Positions 27,652 to 35,513 of a stretch of 64,000 nt of DNA are shown here, one piece after another. The DNA is from Heliophilum fasciatum (GTDB lineage Bacteria; Bacillota; Desulfitobacteriia; Heliobacteriales; Heliobacteriaceae), in assembly GCF_004341395.1 (NCBI RefSeq), contig NZ_SLXT01000001.1:135748-199747 (forward strand), in the 5' to 3' direction. Position 1 is the stretch's first letter; each line of letters begins with the position of its first letter. Both the position numbers and the translations under genes were made by a program. The notes beneath the pieces are model-generated. The model was not told the DNA's origin. It worked only from the letters and a program-made list of their open reading frames with translations, and did no database searches.

Positions 27652-27697
27652 CAAAAAACGCCCTCAAGACTTGACCTGTATCAAGTCTTGAGGGCGT
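27652..27697 (-). terminator. Leader terminator of amtB
   Basis: On the minus strand CGCCCTCAAGACTTGA pairs perfectly over 16 bp with TCAAGTCTTGAGGGCG around TACAGG, followed by T6. It lies between promoter and start codon of amtB, so read-through must be regulated. Confidence 0.92.
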
Positions 27698-27740
27698 CAA
27701 TGCCCAGAACATAACCCATCCCGGTTAAACGATTACCCGG
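27692..27740 (-). promoter_or_regulatory. Putative ANTAR-target two-hairpin antitermination element
   Basis: Minus strand. Hairpin 1 (27740-27721) has stem CCGGGTA/TAACCGG (one G-A mismatch) and hexaloop ATCGTT. Hairpin 2 (27705-27692) has stem GGGC/GCCC and hexaloop ATTGAC. Both loops have A at position 1 and G at position 4, the hallmark of RNA targets of ANTAR proteins (EutV, NasR, AmiR). They are 15 bases apart. The 3' strand of hairpin 2 is part of the terminator stem, so the two structures exclude each other. No ANTAR protein gene is in the window. Confidence 0.65.
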
Positions 27741-27772
27741 AAATGTTTGAAGAGCTTTCCACTATGGATGGA

Positions 27773-27802
27773 ATTATACCGCACCGGAACCAGAATTGAC
27801 AA
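27773..27802 (-). promoter_or_regulatory. Promoter of amtB
   Basis: TTGTCA (27802-27797), 18-base spacer and TATAAT (27778-27773) on the minus strand, placing the start of the leader RNA near 27766. Confidence 0.65.
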
Positions 27803-27988
27803 GCGATATTTTGATATTTTTTTTACAAAGCACGGGCGGCCAGTCAGGCAACTCGGTGTACTGATGGCCCACCTTTTGCCGGCTTAGCAAAAGGGCCATC
27901 CGCTCTTCGCCTACTGTTACAACCAACTGATGCCATCAGACTATGTTATAATGAGAGCAATAACTCGCCCCATAACAAGGAGGCTTCT

Positions 27989-28789
27989 ATGGACACGGCA
28001 CTGCTCTTGATCACCGGCATCGTCGCAGGAACCCTCGGTTCGATGATTGGTGTCGGCGGTGGCTTTATCGTCATCCCCGTTCTGCTCTTGTTTTTCAACT
28101 ATTCCCATACCTGGGCCGCCGCTACGTCGCTGACCTTTATCCTGATCAACTCCTTGGTTAGCACATGGAATTATGCCCAACAAAAACGCATCGACTTCCA
28201 CATCGGCATTCCTTTTTCCATCGCCACCATCCCCGGTGCCCTGGTCGGTTCTTATCTGACACCCTACATTGAGGGCAAAGCCTTTGCGATCGCCTTTGCC
28301 GGTTTGCTCGTGTTGGTTGCGCTGTTGATGTTTTTTAAACCGACCGGCGCAGCGCAAGACCGTATCCCGGCAGCATGGGGGAACAAGATCACGCGCTCAT
28401 TTCAAGATGCCCAAGGGATCGTCTATCACTATCAAGTAAATCGCCGCGCCGGTATTGCCATCAGCGGATGGGTGGGCTTGCTTTCCAGCCTCTTTGGCAT
28501 CGGCGGCGGCATCATCCACGTGCCGGCCATGACGATGCTGCTGGGCATTCCTGCCCATATTGCCACGGCCACATCGCTGTTGATCTTGACCGTATCAGCC
28601 TTTTTCGGTACCATCGGGTACTTGCTCCAGGGGCAGATTCAATATCTGCCTGCAATGTTTTTGTCCATCGGTGCCATCATCGGCGCCCAAATCGGTACGC
28701 GGCTGGCACCGAAGATTCCCGCAAAAAAACTGCTTCAGCTTTTTGCCGTGCTCATGTTCATCGTGGCCTGGAGACTGGCCTTCGCTTGA
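27989..28789 (+). CDS. TauE/SafE-family membrane permease
   Basis: 266 residues with about 8 hydrophobic segments in two related halves. Each half has the family signature: GSMIGVGGGFIVIPVLL at the N-terminus and LFGIGGGIIHVPAM in the second half. The family exports or takes up sulfur-containing anions such as sulfite or sulfoacetate; the substrate here is unknown. AAGGAGG lies before ATG 27989. A TATAAT at 27947-27952 may be its -10 box. It is a single-gene unit. Confidence 0.86.
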   Translation: MDTALLLITGIVAGTLGSMIGVGGGFIVIPVLLLFFNYSHTWAAATSLTFILINSLVSTWNYAQQKRIDFHIGIPFSIATIPGALVGSYLTPYIEGKAFAIAFAGLLVLVALLMFFKPTGAAQDRIPAAWGNKITRSFQDAQGIVYHYQVNRRAGIAISGWVGLLSSLFGIGGGIIHVPAMTMLLGIPAHIATATSLLILTVSAFFGTIGYLLQGQIQYLPAMFLSIGAIIGAQIGTRLAPKIPAKKLLQLFAVLMFIVAWRLAFA

Positions 28790-28860
28790 TCGCTGATCAG
28801 ACATTGGAAAATCCACGGATTAGGTCCATGAATCAAGAAATACGTTGCTTTTATACGATC

Positions 28861-28908
28861 AAGGGGAATACAAAGCATCCTTGCGGTGCTGTGTATTCCC
28901 CCTTTTTT
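28861..28908 (+). terminator. Terminator after the TauE-type gene
   Basis: GGGGAATACA and TGTATTCCCC form the stem with a second inner AGCA/TGCT pairing, then a T6 run. Confidence 0.8.
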
Positions 28909-28962
28909 ATGAAAAACCGTTTTCATTATAGCCCGTGGCCAGCGGGTCATGAATTTTTTGTT

Positions 28963-30744
28963 TTATAGTACTCGTGCTACGCCTTCGTAAATCAGCCCAC
29001 GCTCCGAATCCATCGTCACGGTTTCACCGTCCGTCAGGGCATCCAGATCGCCGATGCTCACGATGACGGGAATGTTAAATTGCAAACCGACGATGGCCGC
29101 ATGGGATGTCAGCCCGCCTTCGCCGGCAATGATGCCGGCGCAGCGTTCAATGGCCGGGATCATGTCCCGTGTCGTCAGCGACGCCACTAAAATATCACCC
29201 TTTTGTACCTTCTGCGTGTCAGCAGCCGTGCGGCAGATTACGGCCCGGCCCACCGCTGTCGCCCGGCCAATGCCTTGCCCACGGGCCAGGATTTTACCGG
29301 CTACATGCACTTTGATCAAATTGGTCCGCCCGGCCACACCGGCCGGTACACCGGCGGTCAGCACGACCAGATCACCGGAATCGATCCATTGTTCCTGCAA
29401 AGAGCGATCGATCGCTTCGGACAGCATTTCATCGGTGCCTTCGGTCTGGCGAACCTTCATCGGCTCGGCACCCCACACAACGGCCATCTGCCGCATCACT
29501 TTCTCCTCCGGTGTGGCCGCAATGATCGGGCAGCGTGGACGATACCGGGAGACCATGCGCGCCGTCGATCCTGATTTCGTCAGGGTAATGATCGCTTTGG
29601 CCCCAAGATCAGCGGCGATCGTACAGGTTGCCGCACTGATCGAGTCCGTCACACTGCCAAAATTGCTGGCGAATTGGCGCTCCCGTGCCGTTTTATATTC
29701 CAGCGCTTGTTCCGCGCGCCAAGCGATGCGCGCCATCATGCGTACCGCTTCTACGGGATATTTACCGGCCGCCGTTTCCCCGGACAGCATGATCGCATCG
29801 GTGCCGTCAAGGATGGCGTTGGCCACATCAGTCGCTTCAGCCCGGGTCGGCCGGGGATTGCGGATCATCGAGTCCAGCATCTGCGTCGCCGTAATGACCG
29901 GTTTCCCGGCAGCATTGCACTTGGCGATGATCATCTTTTGCACCAACGGCACTTCTTCGGTGGGTATCGCTACGCCGAGATCGCCTCGTGCTACCATAAC
30001 CCCGTCGGCCACCTGCAAGATGCGATCGATGTTGTCCACGCCTTGATGGTTTTCAATCTTGGCGATCAACTGCATCGACGCTCCCCGTTCCTCCAAGATC
30101 TGGCGAATCCCTAACACATCATCGGGCGTACGGACGAAAGAAATGGCGATAAAATCGATGTCATGAACAATGGCAAACTCCAGATCTTTTACTTCCTTTT
30201 CGGAAATGGCCGGCAACTTCAGGGCCACCCGCGGTACGCTGACACCCTTGCGCGTCAGTACGTCGCCGCCGGTTTTGACTTCACAGGTGATCGCCTTCCC
30301 GTCAATGTGGATGGCCTGCAACTCAATATTGCCGTCATCAATCAAGATCCGTGTGCCGGCTTCAATATCGCCGGCCAACCCGGCATAACTGATCGGCAGT
30401 TGCTTGACGTTCCCCGGTGTTCCATCATCGGGTACCAAGACAACCGTAGCCCCTTCCTGCAGTGTGACCTTGCCGCCGTCGACTTGGCCTATGCGAATCT
30501 CCGGCCCTTTGGTGTCCAGCAAGATAGCGACCGAATGGCCCGTTGCCGCTGCGGCCTGGCGAACCATCGCAATGCGCTCAGCATGTTCACCATAGGTCCC
30601 GTGAGAAAAATTCAACCGGGCCACCCGCATGCCGGCAAGCATCATCGCTTGCAACGTCTCTACATTGGAACTGGCCGGCCCAATGGTGCAGACGATCTTC
30701 GCACAAAGTTTCATGGCGTTAGCCTCCGCGTTCACTTCTGGCAT
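28963..30744 (-). CDS. pyk: Pyruvate kinase with C-terminal PEP-utilising domain
   Basis: 593 residues, longer than the 470-residue core enzyme. It makes pyruvate and ATP from phosphoenolpyruvate. The barrel starts KIVCTIGPAS and contains LNFSHGTYGEH, LDTKGPEIR and the catalytic lysine region MVARGDLGV. The extra C-terminal domain (about 490-590) has GGLTSHAAIVG, the swivelling His domain of PEP-utilising enzymes, as in Geobacillus-type pyruvate kinases. Two starts are possible: ATG 30744 (AAGGAGG, 10-base gap) and ATG 30714 (GGAGG, 9-base gap). It lies 25 bases after a secreted stalk-domain protein gene. Confidence 0.95.
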   Translation of the reverse strand: MPEVNAEANAMKLCAKIVCTIGPASSNVETLQAMMLAGMRVARLNFSHGTYGEHAERIAMVRQAAAATGHSVAILLDTKGPEIRIGQVDGGKVTLQEGATVVLVPDDGTPGNVKQLPISYAGLAGDIEAGTRILIDDGNIELQAIHIDGKAITCEVKTGGDVLTRKGVSVPRVALKLPAISEKEVKDLEFAIVHDIDFIAISFVRTPDDVLGIRQILEERGASMQLIAKIENHQGVDNIDRILQVADGVMVARGDLGVAIPTEEVPLVQKMIIAKCNAAGKPVITATQMLDSMIRNPRPTRAEATDVANAILDGTDAIMLSGETAAGKYPVEAVRMMARIAWRAEQALEYKTARERQFASNFGSVTDSISAATCTIAADLGAKAIITLTKSGSTARMVSRYRPRCPIIAATPEEKVMRQMAVVWGAEPMKVRQTEGTDEMLSEAIDRSLQEQWIDSGDLVVLTAGVPAGVAGRTNLIKVHVAGKILARGQGIGRATAVGRAVICRTAADTQKVQKGDILVASLTTRDMIPAIERCAGIIAGEGGLTSHAAIVGLQFNIPVIVSIGDLDALTDGETVTMDSERGLIYEGVARVL

Positions 30745-30769
30745 CGATACATTTCCTCCTTGAACATCA

Positions 30770-31804
30770 TTACGACTTCCGAGGGTTCAAGCTAATCGTT
30801 TGATCATCACCATGCCACTGGACCTCGACCCCAAAAACTTGGGCAATAGCCCGTAACGGTACGAACATACGCTCCTCCATGATCTGCGGTGCCACCGGTA
30901 GGGAAACTTGTTGGCCGCCGGGAAGACTCATCGTCGTACTGCCCACTTGCAACGCACAGGATTGGGCACCGACGCCGATGTGTACTGTACCGGTACTACC
31001 ATCCCACTGCAGCGCGCCTGGGCTCAACCCCATCACTAGCGCCAAGGAGCGCAAGGGAATCATTGCATGATCGTTGAGCAATTGCGGCGCCTGTTCCATC
31101 GTAATCAGGCGATCATGCCAGCGAACCGATGGCCGGCCGATCTGCAACTGCAGCCGATCGTCAAGGGACCGTTCCTGAAAACCGGTCGGTACTTTGGTTG
31201 TATGGTCGGTCGTTACCGAGGGTACCCCCACCGGTGCGGTCACCGCCCGGGCAATGGGGATTTCGGCAGCCGTGTCACGGCCAAAGGCAGCGACGATACC
31301 ATCGTCAGCCGTAGCCGATCCTTTTAGTTTAACAACGATGTCGCCATCAGGTACCATGCGTTGCAGCCGCAAATAGATCGAAGATACACGCAGTGTCGAG
31401 GGCGTTGTGGAATCGGCGCGCAAGCGAATACGCAGATAAGCCCCCTCCGAACCGTCGCTGTATGTACTCACCGACGAGGGATCGATGAGCAAATCGCCTT
31501 GCACTACGTCCACTTGCGGCAATCCATCGAATTCCACCCCGCGCGGTAAATAAAGCCGCACTTCATCGTTACCTTTGCTTGCGCTTAAGCTGCCGGCCAT
31601 CCCTTCCGTCAAGACAATATCCCCGGCGGCTTGATGCGTTTTGCCCACATAGACCAGCGGCAATGTTTGCGCCGCTTCCACCGGTGCCGTTGCCGCAAGG
31701 CTCGGCGCCAAGCCCAGCGGTGACAGAGCCATCAGCCAGCTTACCGCCCCCAGCATGGCCATGCGCACCGGCAAACAACGTAGCCAGTTCCAACGATACT
31801 TCAT
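30770..31804 (-). CDS. Secreted protein with copper-amine-oxidase N-terminal-like (stalk) domain
   Basis: 344 residues. The N-terminal signal peptide ends near SLAATAP. Residues about 50-200 form an unrecognised beta-rich domain. Residues about 225-340 match the Cu_amine_oxidN1/stalk domain (MIPLRSLALVMG ... MFVPLRAIAQVFG), common in Clostridia exported proteins and not itself an oxidase. ATG 31804 has AGGAGTG upstream. It sits between pfkA and pyk on the same strand, a strange place for an exported protein; cotranscription with pyk is likely because only 25 bases separate them. Confidence 0.82.
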   Translation of the reverse strand: MKYRWNWLRCLPVRMAMLGAVSWLMALSPLGLAPSLAATAPVEAAQTLPLVYVGKTHQAAGDIVLTEGMAGSLSASKGNDEVRLYLPRGVEFDGLPQVDVVQGDLLIDPSSVSTYSDGSEGAYLRIRLRADSTTPSTLRVSSIYLRLQRMVPDGDIVVKLKGSATADDGIVAAFGRDTAAEIPIARAVTAPVGVPSVTTDHTTKVPTGFQERSLDDRLQLQIGRPSVRWHDRLITMEQAPQLLNDHAMIPLRSLALVMGLSPGALQWDGSTGTVHIGVGAQSCALQVGSTTMSLPGGQQVSLPVAPQIMEERMFVPLRAIAQVFGVEVQWHGDDQTISLNPRKS

Positions 31805-31846
31805 ATTTTTCACTCCTGCACTGCGCACAGCGGTATGACGCTGAAG

Positions 31847-31944
31847 TTTACAGCGATAAGATGCCTGCCGTTTACAGTAATAAGATGCCCGCTGTTGTAA
31901 GTGACAAGGCTACCCGCCTCTTACAGCGATAAGATGCCTGCCAG
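31847..31944 (-). repeat. 24-bp tandem repeat spanning the pfkA stop codon
   Basis: Four units (31847-31870, 31871-31894, 31895-31920 degenerate, 31921-31944). On the minus strand each resembles GGCAGGCATCTTATCGCTGTAA, the last codons and stop of pfkA. The first copy is the real pfkA end; the others lie downstream. Confidence 0.8.
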
Positions 31945-32886
31945 ATCATAAAGATCCTGATCGAGTCCGGTCGAAGTTGTAGCGGCCGCATCCAGATCCA
32001 CAGCGACAAGCCGGCCCTGCTGCACGGCCAGCATTTCGCCGCTATGGCCGGCCTGCAAACGCTCCACCGCCCGGGCACCCATGCGCGATGCCCAGAGGCG
32101 ATCGAGGGCCGTTGGGTTACCACCCCGCTGGATATGGCCTAAAATGGTGACCCGCGTCTCCTGGCCGGTTTTTTTCTCGATGGCTTTGCCGATTTCCATG
32201 GTATCACCGGCCCCTTCGGCAATCAAAATGATCGAATGCTTTTTCCCGCGCTCGCGCCCGCGGATTAGCCGCGTACATACAGCCTCGAGATCAAACGGCT
32301 CTTCCGGTACCAAGATCGACTCCGCCCCGCCGGCAAAGCCAGCATGGAGCGCAATATGGCCGGAACGATGACCCATCACTTCAATCATATTGATCCGTCC
32401 ATGGGACGTGGCTGTGTCACGAATTTTGTTGATCGCATCCAGTACGGTATTGACGGCCGTATCAAAACCGATCGTATACTCCGTACCGGCAATATCATTG
32501 TCAATCGTCCCCGGAATGCAGGCAACAGCAATGCCGCGCTTATGCAAGGTCTGGGCACCACGAAAGGAACCGTCACCGCCGATGACGACCAAGCCGTCGA
32601 TACCGGCGATACGCAAGCGCTCCGCCGCCCGGTCCTGACCGGCCGTTTCCATAAAAGAGTTGGAACGGGCCGTCATCAAAATCGTACCGCCACGATGGAT
32701 GATATCACCGACGCTCCCACTGTCCATGGCCACAAAGTTATCATTGAGAATTCCTTCATAGCCATACCGAATACCGGTTACGCGAATCCCGTGGTAAACG
32801 GCCGTACGTACAACGGCGCGAATACAGGCATTCATCCCCGGTGCGTCGCCACCGGACGTTAACACACCAAGATGTCGAATCGCCAT
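31921..32886 (-). CDS. pfkA: ATP-dependent 6-phosphofructokinase
   Basis: 321 residues, standard bacterial PfkA. It phosphorylates fructose 6-phosphate. Motifs: LTSGGDAPGMN (ATP), GGDGSFRGA, catalytic PGTIDNDI with Asp, MGHRSGHIA and GHIQRGG. ATG 32886 is chosen by similarity to the family start MAIRHLGVLTSGG; GGGGG lies upstream, and the frame is open a further 57 bases. The stop lies within a tandem repeat. pfkA, the stalk-domain gene and pyk are in the same direction. Confidence 0.96.
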   Translation of the reverse strand: MAIRHLGVLTSGGDAPGMNACIRAVVRTAVYHGIRVTGIRYGYEGILNDNFVAMDSGSVGDIIHRGGTILMTARSNSFMETAGQDRAAERLRIAGIDGLVVIGGDGSFRGAQTLHKRGIAVACIPGTIDNDIAGTEYTIGFDTAVNTVLDAINKIRDTATSHGRINMIEVMGHRSGHIALHAGFAGGAESILVPEEPFDLEAVCTRLIRGRERGKKHSIILIAEGAGDTMEIGKAIEKKTGQETRVTILGHIQRGGNPTALDRLWASRMGARAVERLQAGHSGEMLAVQQGRLVAVDLDAAATTSTGLDQDLYDLAGILSL

Positions 32887-33040
32887 GCCTTTGACCCCCT
32901 TTTTTCTTCCCTTAGAATACCCGACAGGTGCTGTTTTCACCACCCTGTCAGGGTTAATTTTTCGTCAAATCCCACCGCAGTTCCTCTCCGGACGGTTTCT
33001 TTTCCGACCGTTTCTTTCTATGCCGTTTCTCTCCATAAAG

Positions 33041-33081
33041 AAAAGACCTCTAGGCATCACTCCATGCCTGAGGTCTTTTCT
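33041..33081. terminator. Terminator between accA and pfkA
   Basis: AAAAGACCTCTAGGCAT pairs with ATGCCTGAGGTCTTTT (one bulge) around CACTCC, with A and T runs suited to both strands. It separates the acc unit from pfkA. Confidence 0.85.
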
Positions 33082-33083
33082 GC

Positions 33084-34043
33084 TTATCCCATCAATAAAT
33101 GATGTCCTAATTGCCGATACTTTTCATAACGACGTTCGACAAGTTCCGCCGGCGGCAGATCTACCAAAGACGCCAATTCCTGCGCAAAGGCAGCGCCCAG
33201 ATTATGGGCAGCCTCCAGCGGCGCACGGTGGGCACCGCCGACCGGCTCATCGACGATACGATCGACAATCCTCAGCTTATGCAACCGTTCTGCCGTGATC
33301 GCCATCGCCCCAGCGGCGCGCGGTGCTTGGGTGGCATCTTTGAAAAGAATCGAAGCGGCCGACTCGGGGGAGGCCACGGAATAAATGGCATGCTCCATCA
33401 TCATGATGCGATCAGCTACGCCCAGCGCCAAGGCGCCGCCGCTGCCACCTTCACCGATGACGCAGGAAAGGATCGGCACCGGCAAGGATGCCATCGCATA
33501 GAGATTATGGGCAATCGCTCGCGCTTGCCCCCGTTCTTCGGCACCGATGCCGCAGTAGGCACCGGGGGTATCGATAAAACAAAGCACGGGACGACCAAAC
33601 TTGCCCGCTTGCTGCATCAGCCGTAAGGCTTTGCGATAGCCTTCCGGATGGGGCATCCCAAAGTTGCGGTAGATGTTATCTTTGGTATCTTTGCCTTTGA
33701 CATGACCCAATACGGTCACCGGCCGGCCTTGGAAAAAGCCGATGCCGCCGACAATGGCCGGGTCATCGCCATAAAGGCGATCGCCTTTGAGTTCGATAAA
33801 GTCCTGAATGTTCGCGCGAATATAGTCAATCGCATTAGGTCGCTCAGCATGGCGGGCCAATTGCGCTTGCTGCCACGGTGTTAAGTTTTGATAAATCGAA
33901 GCGCGTAATTCTTGTGCCCGCTGTTCTAACGTGGCAATCTCTTCCCGCAAGTCCATGCCTTTTTCTTGGGAAAAATGGCGCAGCTCATCGATTTTCGCCT
34001 CCAAGGCAAACAGGGGCTGTTCAAACTCAAGCGGTTGGGCCAT
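33084..34043 (-). CDS. accA: Acetyl-CoA carboxylase carboxyltransferase subunit alpha
   Basis: 319 residues. Together with AccD it transfers CO2 from carboxybiotin to acetyl-CoA, the first step of fatty-acid synthesis. Motifs: the N-terminal helix [45 protein letters not shown] and [10 protein letters not shown]. Its start overlaps the accD end by 17 bases, which implies translational coupling. A terminator follows. accB/accC are not in the window; bioB at 61 kb would supply the biotin. Confidence 0.96.
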   Translation of the reverse strand: MAQPLEFEQPLFALEAKIDELRHFSQEKGMDLREEIATLEQRAQELRASIYQNLTPWQQAQLARHAERPNAIDYIRANIQDFIELKGDRLYGDDPAIVGGIGFFQGRPVTVLGHVKGKDTKDNIYRNFGMPHPEGYRKALRLMQQAGKFGRPVLCFIDTPGAYCGIGAEERGQARAIAHNLYAMASLPVPILSCVIGEGGSGGALALGVADRIMMMEHAIYSVASPESAASILFKDATQAPRAAGAMAITAERLHKLRIVDRIVDEPVGGAHRAPLEAAHNLGAAFAQELASLVDLPPAELVERRYEKYRQLGHHLLMG

Positions 34044-34932
34044 TGGCGGTCACCCCTTCCGTCTTGGTATGCATGGCGAGAATCAAGGCCAGTTGACTGC
34101 GCATCTGCGTACGGGGCACAATACGGTCGATCATACCGTGCTGCTCCAAAAATTCAGCGCGTTGGAATCCTTCTGGCAATTTTTGTCGGATCGTTTGCTC
34201 GATCACCCGTGGGCCGGTAAAGCCGATCAGTGCGCCCGGCTCCGCTAGAATCAGATCGCCTAACATAGCAAAGGAAGCCGTCACGCCACCTGTCGTGGGA
34301 TCGGTCAACACGGAAATATAAAGCACACCGGCTTCAGCAAGGCGCGTCAAGGCTGCACTGGTGCGGGCCATCTGCATCAACGAAAGAACGCCTTCTTGCA
34401 TGCGGGCACCACCGGAAGCCGAAAAAAGAATTAAGGGAATGCGCTGCGCGCAGGCGCCTTCAATGGCACGAACGAGCTTTTCACCGACAACGGTTCCCAT
34501 CGAGGCCATGATAAACCGGGGATCCATCACACCGACAACGACGGGAAAACCTTCGATCGTTCCCTGTCCGGTAACAATCGCTTCGGCCAGACCCGTTTCG
34601 CGCTGGCTTTTTTCCACTTTTCCTTTGTACCCCGGAAAATGCAACGGATCTTGCGTGGGCAAATGGGCATCCCACTCGATAAAACTGTCCGGATCAAGCA
34701 GCGCCGCGATCCGTTGCGGAGCAGCGATGCGAAAGTGATGGCCACACTTGGCACAAACGCGACAGTTCTTATCGAGTTCTTTCGCCAAGAAGATCTCCTG
34801 GCACTTTTCACAGCGAACCCAAAGTCCTTCCATGCGTGTTTCCCGTTCCTCCTGAACAACGTCGTTCTGAGGATTTTGTTCTCGCGTTTCTTCTAAGAGC
34901 CGCTGGCGGGCGTTGCGAATAAAATCTTTCAA
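34027..34932 (-). CDS. accD: Acetyl-CoA carboxylase carboxyltransferase subunit beta
   Basis: 301 residues. The zinc ribbon has two CxxC pairs, CEKC and CAKCGHHF, near residues 40-65, followed by the carboxyltransferase core with [11 protein letters not shown] and [13 protein letters not shown]. The TTG start at 34932 is about 35 residues before [11 protein letters not shown] and has GGGGGG upstream. The upstream DUF2007-like gene overlaps this start by 125 bases in another frame, so a later start is conceivable. Confidence 0.94.
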   Translation of the reverse strand: MKDFIRNARQRLLEETREQNPQNDVVQEERETRMEGLWVRCEKCQEIFLAKELDKNCRVCAKCGHHFRIAAPQRIAALLDPDSFIEWDAHLPTQDPLHFPGYKGKVEKSQRETGLAEAIVTGQGTIEGFPVVVGVMDPRFIMASMGTVVGEKLVRAIEGACAQRIPLILFSASGGARMQEGVLSLMQMARTSAALTRLAEAGVLYISVLTDPTTGGVTASFAMLGDLILAEPGALIGFTGPRVIEQTIRQKLPEGFQRAEFLEQHGMIDRIVPRTQMRSQLALILAMHTKTEGVTANGPTA

Positions 34933-35140
34933 TGTCTTCTACCCCCCCTAGTGCTCCGCTGAGAATCTCATGTGCTTCTTCCGCTTCCGATTCGGGCACA
35001 AGGATTTCTACAGAACCGGAATCACCTAAATGAGGAACACCGACGGGACGCAACATCACCAGTAACCCCTCTAGCGTCAATACATTCTTTAACATCTCGG
35101 CGGTACTACGATTCGGCGCGATGTAGACAACCGTCCACAC
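34808..35140 (-). CDS. DUF2007-like small protein overlapping accD
   Basis: 110 residues. Residues 1-68 ([17 protein letters not shown]... [17 protein letters not shown]) resemble the DUF2007/putative-signal-transducing fold, a ferredoxin-like domain. The last 40 residues are basic and low in order, and are encoded in a different frame over the accD 5' end; they may be a by-product of a lost stop. GTG 35140 has AGAGAGGTGA upstream. It lies between mtrB and accD on the same strand, 21 bases after mtrB. Confidence 0.7.
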   Translation of the reverse strand: MWTVVYIAPNRSTAEMLKNVLTLEGLLVMLRPVGVPHLGDSGSVEILVPESEAEEAHEILSGALGGVEDIERFYSQRPPAALRRNARTKSSERRCSGGTGNTHGRTLGSL

Positions 35141-35161
35141 GGTCAGTCACCTCTCTTTCTC

Positions 35162-35395
35162 TTAATTTCCTGCTTCAACAACACCGTGCTTGGTATATAC
35201 TTGGGCTCGCCCACGGATCTTCATGGCTGATGTATGTTCCGTAAACTGAGCGACCATGACTTCACCCTTGTCCATTTTTTCGGAATGATGAAATTTTGTA
35301 TCTCGCCCACGTGTTAACCCAATAATGGTGACACCGTTTTCTAATGCTTTAATTAAAATATATTCACCAGTAACGATCGTTTCTTTTTCTTGCAA
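35162..35395 (-). CDS. mtrB: trp RNA-binding attenuation protein (TRAP)
   Basis: 77 residues, very close to Bacillus Mtr[36 protein letters not shown]. Eleven subunits form a ring that binds tryptophan and wraps (G/U)AG-repeat RNA to terminate trp transcription. The core binding residues in these stretches are kept. TTG 35395 has AAGGTG upstream. In Bacillus mtrB follows folE; here it heads the DUF2007-accD-accA run. No trp operon or TRAP target is visible in the window. Confidence 0.93.
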   Translation of the reverse strand: MQEKETIVTGEYILIKALENGVTIIGLTRGRDTKFHHSEKMDKGEVMVAQFTEHTSAMKIRGRAQVYTKHGVVEAGN

Positions 35396-35513
35396 AGGTC
35401 ACACCTTCTCTCGGTTAATCCATTCCATGCTAAGCATAGCACAACCAATGTTCTCCATGCAAACAGTATGTTATCACAATCGTTTATGATCGTTGTTACC
35501 ATACACTACGCAA

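Noticed and set aside
32081..32862. Plus-strand frames of 80-170 residues opposite pfkA, pyk and accA
   Set aside because: Typical antisense open frames of GC-richer genes; the minus-strand products are unmistakable enzymes.
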